Assembly: GCA_905372595.1 (NCBI GenBank)
Contig: CAJPPS010000033.1
Location: forward strand, 1-9,714
Source: an uncultured Capnocytophaga sp.
Lineage (GTDB): Bacteria; Bacteroidota; Bacteroidia; Flavobacteriales; Flavobacteriaceae
Direction: 5' to 3'
DNA length: 9,714 nt
Within the stretch, counting starts at the first letter, position 1, and each line of letters begins with the position of its first letter. Shown in pieces: positions 6,909 through 9,714 of the stretch. The notes under the pieces were generated by a model. The model was not told the DNA's origin. It saw only the letters and a list, made by a program, of their open reading frames with translations, and made no database searches. Position numbers and translations under genes: made by a program.

Positions 6909-8354
6909 ATGGAAAAAGTAATTGATGAAAGTAAGCAAGGCACAGCCCTTACAATGCAGGACGATCTTAAGAATACCCGAAAGCTCTATATAGAAAGTTA
7001 TGGTTGTCAGATGAATTTCTCTGATAGTGAGATTGTGGCTTCTATACTTCATAAAGTAGGCTTTAATACAACGAATGATCTTAATGAGGCAGACCTGGTA
7101 CTCATTAATACCTGTTCTGTTCGTGAAAAAGCGGAGCAGACTATCCGTAAGCGTTTGGAGCAGTTCAATGCTGTAAAGCGTCATAAACCTGCAATGAAAG
7201 TAGGTGTATTGGGCTGTATGGCAGAACGACTTAAGCATAAATTTCTAGAGGAAGAACATATTGTGGATTTGGTAGTAGGACCTGATGCATATAAGGACTT
7301 GCCCAATCTCTTGGCAGAGGTAGATAATGGTCGAGATGCAGTGAATGTTCAGCTCTCTAAGGATGAAACCTATGCAGACATCTCTCCTATACGCCTCAAT
7401 AGTAATGGCGTAACGGCATTTGTTTCTATTACTAGAGGGTGTGATAATATGTGTACATTCTGTATTGTACCTTTCACTCGTGGGCGAGAAAGAAGTCGTG
7501 ATCCTCATTCTATCCTTGATGAAATAAAGGAACTTCAAGAGCGAGGCTTTAAGGAAGTAACCCTACTGGGGCAGAATGTAGATAGTTACCTCTGGTACGG
7601 GGGAGGACTTAAGAAAGATTTTGAGAAAGCTTCAGCTATTCAGCAGGCTACAGCAGTGAATTTTGCTAATCTTCTGGATATGGTGGCGGTAGCTTTTCCT
7701 AAAATGCGTATTCGCTTTTCTACCTCTAATCCTCAGGATATGACTTTAGAGGTAATAGATACAATGGCAAAGCATTCCAATATCTGTAAGTATATACACT
7801 TACCTGTACAGAGCGGTAGTAACCGTATCCTTAAAGCAATGAATCGCTTACATACCCGAGAGGAATATTTTGCCCTGATAGATGGAATCCGTGAGAGAAT
7901 CCCTGATTGTGCCATCTCACAGGATATGATTACAGGCTTCCCTACCGAAACAGAGGAAGACCATCAGCAGACCCTTTCTTTAATGGAATATGTGAAGTAT
8001 GATTTTGGATTTATGTTTGCTTATTCTGAACGCCCAGGTACTTTAGCAGCACGTAAAATTCTAGATGATGTTCCTGAGGAGGTTAAGAAACGTCGCCTTA
8101 CTGAGATTATTGATCTTCAGCAAAAGCACAGTCATTTCCGTACTCAAGCACAGCTAGGCAAGGTAGTAGAGGTGCTTATAGAAGGGAACTCAAAAAAATC
8201 TGATCAGGAATGGATGGGACGTAATACCCAGAACACAGTCGTTGTATTCCCTAAAGAACATTACAAAGTGGGGGATTTTGTGAATGTAAAAATAACCAAT
8301 TGTACTTCCACTACTCTTATTGGAGAAGCAGTGGGGTATAGTGATATGAACTAA
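6909..8354 (+). CDS. miaB: tRNA-2-methylthio-N6-dimethylallyladenosine synthase
   Basis: A radical-SAM methylthiotransferase that adds a methylthio group to N6-isopentenyladenosine at position 37 of tRNAs reading UNN codons. Counting from the upstream ATG at 6897 (485 residues), the N-terminal domain has Cys37, Cys73 and Cys107 for one 4Fe-4S cluster (SYGCQMN, NTCSVR, LGCMAER). The radical-SAM triad CxxxCxxC is Cys182, Cys186 and Cys189 in ITRGCDNMCTFC. The TRAM RNA-binding domain covers about 418-482. The segment from TRGRERSRDP to LLGQNVDSYLWYGGG is typical of MiaB, not of RimO or MtaB. I prefer the ATG at 6909 (481 residues, MEKVIDE) because it resembles flavobacterial MiaB N termini as I remember them and leaves a more normal leader; 6897 is possible. 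All cluster ligands are intact. It has its own promoter and may be co-transcribed with the small gene 26 bases downstream. Confidence 0.96.
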   Translation: MEKVIDESKQGTALTMQDDLKNTRKLYIESYGCQMNFSDSEIVASILHKVGFNTTNDLNEADLVLINTCSVREKAEQTIRKRLEQFNAVKRHKPAMKVGVLGCMAERLKHKFLEEEHIVDLVVGPDAYKDLPNLLAEVDNGRDAVNVQLSKDETYADISPIRLNSNGVTAFVSITRGCDNMCTFCIVPFTRGRERSRDPHSILDEIKELQERGFKEVTLLGQNVDSYLWYGGGLKKDFEKASAIQQATAVNFANLLDMVAVAFPKMRIRFSTSNPQDMTLEVIDTMAKHSNICKYIHLPVQSGSNRILKAMNRLHTREEYFALIDGIRERIPDCAISQDMITGFPTETEEDHQQTLSLMEYVKYDFGFMFAYSERPGTLAARKILDDVPEEVKKRRLTEIIDLQQKHSHFRTQAQLGKVVEVLIEGNSKKSDQEWMGRNTQNTVVVFPKEHYKVGDFVNVKITNCTSTTLIGEAVGYSDMN

Positions 8355-8380
8355 TATATAACAAAATACAAATCGCTGTT

Positions 8381-8602
8381 ATGAAAAGGAATATAGGAAA
8401 ATTGGACAAGCAGATACGCTTACTATATGTATTGGTAGTAGCTATCTTAGGGGAATTTAAATTGCTTCCTAATCACGTATGGGCATCAGTCTTGGGAGTG
8501 ATCTCAATGGCTTTTATAGTTACTATACTGCTCAATTTTTCGCCTATTTATAGGCTCTTTGGGTGGAGTACCTACAAAGAAAAGGAACGTAAAGAGGCGT
8601 AA
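8381..8602 (+). CDS. DUF2892 / YgaP-type small membrane protein
   Basis: A 73-residue protein matching the DUF2892 family, named for the transmembrane domain of E. coli YgaP. It has the typical opening MKRNIGKLDKQIRLLY and closing NFSPIYRLFGWST, with two hydrophobic segments at about 13-28 and 33-52. The family usually has Cys-Pro-x-Tyr in the closing motif; here the Cys is Ser54, so a thiol role at that spot is absent. No rhodanese domain is attached, unlike in YgaP itself. The gene lies 26 bases after miaB on the same strand with no -7 box between them, so it is probably read through from miaB. Its stop codon sits in the loop of the strong hairpin at 8588-8613. The physiological role is unknown. 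Confidence 0.8.
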   Translation: MKRNIGKLDKQIRLLYVLVVAILGEFKLLPNHVWASVLGVISMAFIVTILLNFSPIYRLFGWSTYKEKERKEA

Positions 8603-8613
8603 GCCTCTTTACG
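8588..8613. terminator. Bidirectional terminator between convergent genes
   Basis: A perfect 11-bp inverted repeat (CGTAAAGAGGC and its complement) encloses the four-base loop GTAA. A pyrimidine-rich tail follows on both strands: CTTCTCTCTTCT on plus, and TTCCTTTTCTTT on minus. The plus-strand stop (8600-8602) overlaps the loop, and the minus-strand stop (8609-8611) lies in the right arm. The element thus overlaps the 3' coding ends of both genes and should stop transcription from each side. Confidence 0.85.
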
Positions 8614-9700
8614 CTTCTCTCTTCTGGCAGACAAATAAGCTATGCCCTTTCCCTAAATGATCATAAGTTTTGACAACCTCCAAGCCCGCTTCCTCAAGAT
8701 AGGAAAGCATATCTTGTGAATAGAACATCTTACTATTACCATTAGCCATTACTGAGAAGTATAGGCTGATTTGGGTGACACAATAAGCTCCTGTCTCATA
8801 CTGTTGCCTATCCCAGTAGGATTCCATAATATATAAGCGAGAAGAGGAATTCATAGCTCTAGCTGCACGTCTAAGGATAGAGATTACCTGTCCAGGAGAA
8901 AAACAATCTAGGAACTGACTCATCCAAATGACATCAAATCCAGAGGGAAAAGCCGTGTTCTCATCAAGCAAATTGGCGGGAAACTCTTTGATACGTTCAG
9001 CACCTACTTTTCCTTCGGTAGCTTTACGCATCAGTGCTAGCTGTTGGGGTAAGTCCATAATGGTTACTTCTACTTCAGGCTGATAGGATACACATTCCAT
9101 AGCCCATCGTCCGGTGTTACCTCCTACATCTAATAGTTTTTTGATTGGTTCAGAGAAAATAATAGCCAAAGCTTCCTTGAAAGAATGATCTGAATAAAAA
9201 TGGTCAAAAGCAAACCATTTTTCCTGTGCTTTTTTAGGGAGTTGAGAAAGTCCCTCATAGATGGTAGGCCAATTTCCAAAAACTTTCAGTCCTTCAGGGG
9301 TTCCTTTCTCTAAAGTTTCTTCCATATAAAACAGCCCTTGATAACAAACTTCGTGGATAAAGTCCATATTTACTCTTACAGATTCATCCTTGAGTAAGAA
9401 CCAGCCTGCTTTGGTAAGGAAAAACTTATCCTCTTGTACAAGAACAGTACCTATAGAGAGAGAAGCCTCCAGTAGTACCTGAATGGCATAAGGAGAGCGG
9501 TTAGATAGGGAAACAATCTCTGGTTGCGTCAATCCTTGAGGGTGTTCATTAAGGAGCTGGAGAATGCCAAACTTCAACATTAGTCTGGATACCTGAAAAG
9601 CTACGGGAGCAAAAGCTATTTCTTGTGCTAGCCGTTGTGCTTCTTTTGCTGGGAGTTGTTCTTGGGTATAGCGTTTTTCTATATCAGGAGATAAGTTCAT
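8609..9700 (-). CDS. SAM-dependent methyltransferase, O-methyltransferase (PF00891) type
   Basis: A 363-residue class I methyltransferase with the layout of small-molecule O-methyltransferases. The N-terminal region (about 20-105) resembles a winged-helix dimerisation domain (FQVSRLMLKFGILQLL, then GLTQPEIVSLS). The Rossmann domain carries the SAM-binding motif I LLDVGGNTG at 189-197 and IMDLPQ at 214-219 with Asp216, the likely ribose-binding acid. In the plant and polyketide enzymes a His-Asp-Trp motif provides the catalytic base; here the aligned segment reads FLDCFSPGQ (263-271), so the His is missing and Asp265 stands in its place. The substrate cannot be read from sequence. I recall similar methyltransferases in Bacteroidota aryl-polyene / flexirubin pigment clusters, which is a guess at context. 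Only 14 bases of upstream sequence are visible, without a promoter, so it may be the distal gene of an operon beyond the right edge. Confidence 0.85.
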   Translation of the reverse strand: MNLSPDIEKRYTQEQLPAKEAQRLAQEIAFAPVAFQVSRLMLKFGILQLLNEHPQGLTQPEIVSLSNRSPYAIQVLLEASLSIGTVLVQEDKFFLTKAGWFLLKDESVRVNMDFIHEVCYQGLFYMEETLEKGTPEGLKVFGNWPTIYEGLSQLPKKAQEKWFAFDHFYSDHSFKEALAIIFSEPIKKLLDVGGNTGRWAMECVSYQPEVEVTIMDLPQQLALMRKATEGKVGAERIKEFPANLLDENTAFPSGFDVIWMSQFLDCFSPGQVISILRRAARAMNSSSRLYIMESYWDRQQYETGAYCVTQISLYFSVMANGNSKMFYSQDMLSYLEEAGLEVVKTYDHLGKGHSLFVCQKREA

Positions 9701-9714
9701 TGGATTTGTATTTT

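Noticed and set aside
6861..7538. Minus-strand open frames at 6861-7238 and 7245-7538 antisense to miaB.
   Set aside because: They lie opposite intact, highly conserved miaB coding sequence and show no recognisable domain.

Overview
The window looks like chromosomal DNA of a Flavobacteriia-type Bacteroidota, possibly close to Capnocytophaga (genus is an inference). Three signs point this way. The composition is AT-rich. Starts mostly lack Shine-Dalgarno sequences, and five gene starts instead follow a Bacteroidota-type -7 box, here always TAnnTTTGC. The proteins (MiaB, fused aspartokinase-homoserine dehydrogenase, CarboxypepD_reg-like protein, flavobacterial-style outer-membrane barrel) also read like flavobacterial versions.

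Layout. 1-148 is an AT-rich leader with a promoter. 149-448 (+) is a small DUF1232/YkvA-like membrane protein. 486-1658 (-) is a secreted protein built almost wholly of 24-residue MORN-2/YwqK-like repeats. It is convergent with the first gene and divergent from 1784-2893 (+), a periplasmic-helix plus outer-membrane beta-barrel protein. That gene is followed by 2920-3753 (+), a secreted protein with a carboxypeptidase-regulatory-like domain. These three exported proteins form an envelope block. Next comes a likely operon: thrA (3897-6311, bifunctional aspartate kinase / homoserine dehydrogenase), a 112-residue STAS-like protein and a 61-residue two-helix membrane protein. miaB (tRNA methylthiotransferase) has its own promoter and is followed by a small DUF2892/YgaP-like membrane protein. 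The window closes with a minus-strand methyltransferase of the O-methyltransferase fold, 363 residues, whose upstream partners lie beyond the right edge.

How the genes work together. thrA opens the aspartate pathway toward threonine and methionine but has no thrB or thrC beside it. miaB modifies tRNA. The other genes are mostly cell-envelope proteins of unknown role. A near-perfect 11-bp stem at 8588-8613 holds the stop codon of one convergent gene in its loop and that of the other in its right arm, and probably terminates both.

I found no rRNA, tRNA, CRISPR array, insertion sequence, phage gene or defence system. The window is mostly ordinary core genome. The points that deserve a second look are the 24-residue repeat array, the STAS-like protein with an acidic replacement of the usual phospho-serine, the methyltransferase lacking the usual catalytic histidine, and the uniform promoter motif.
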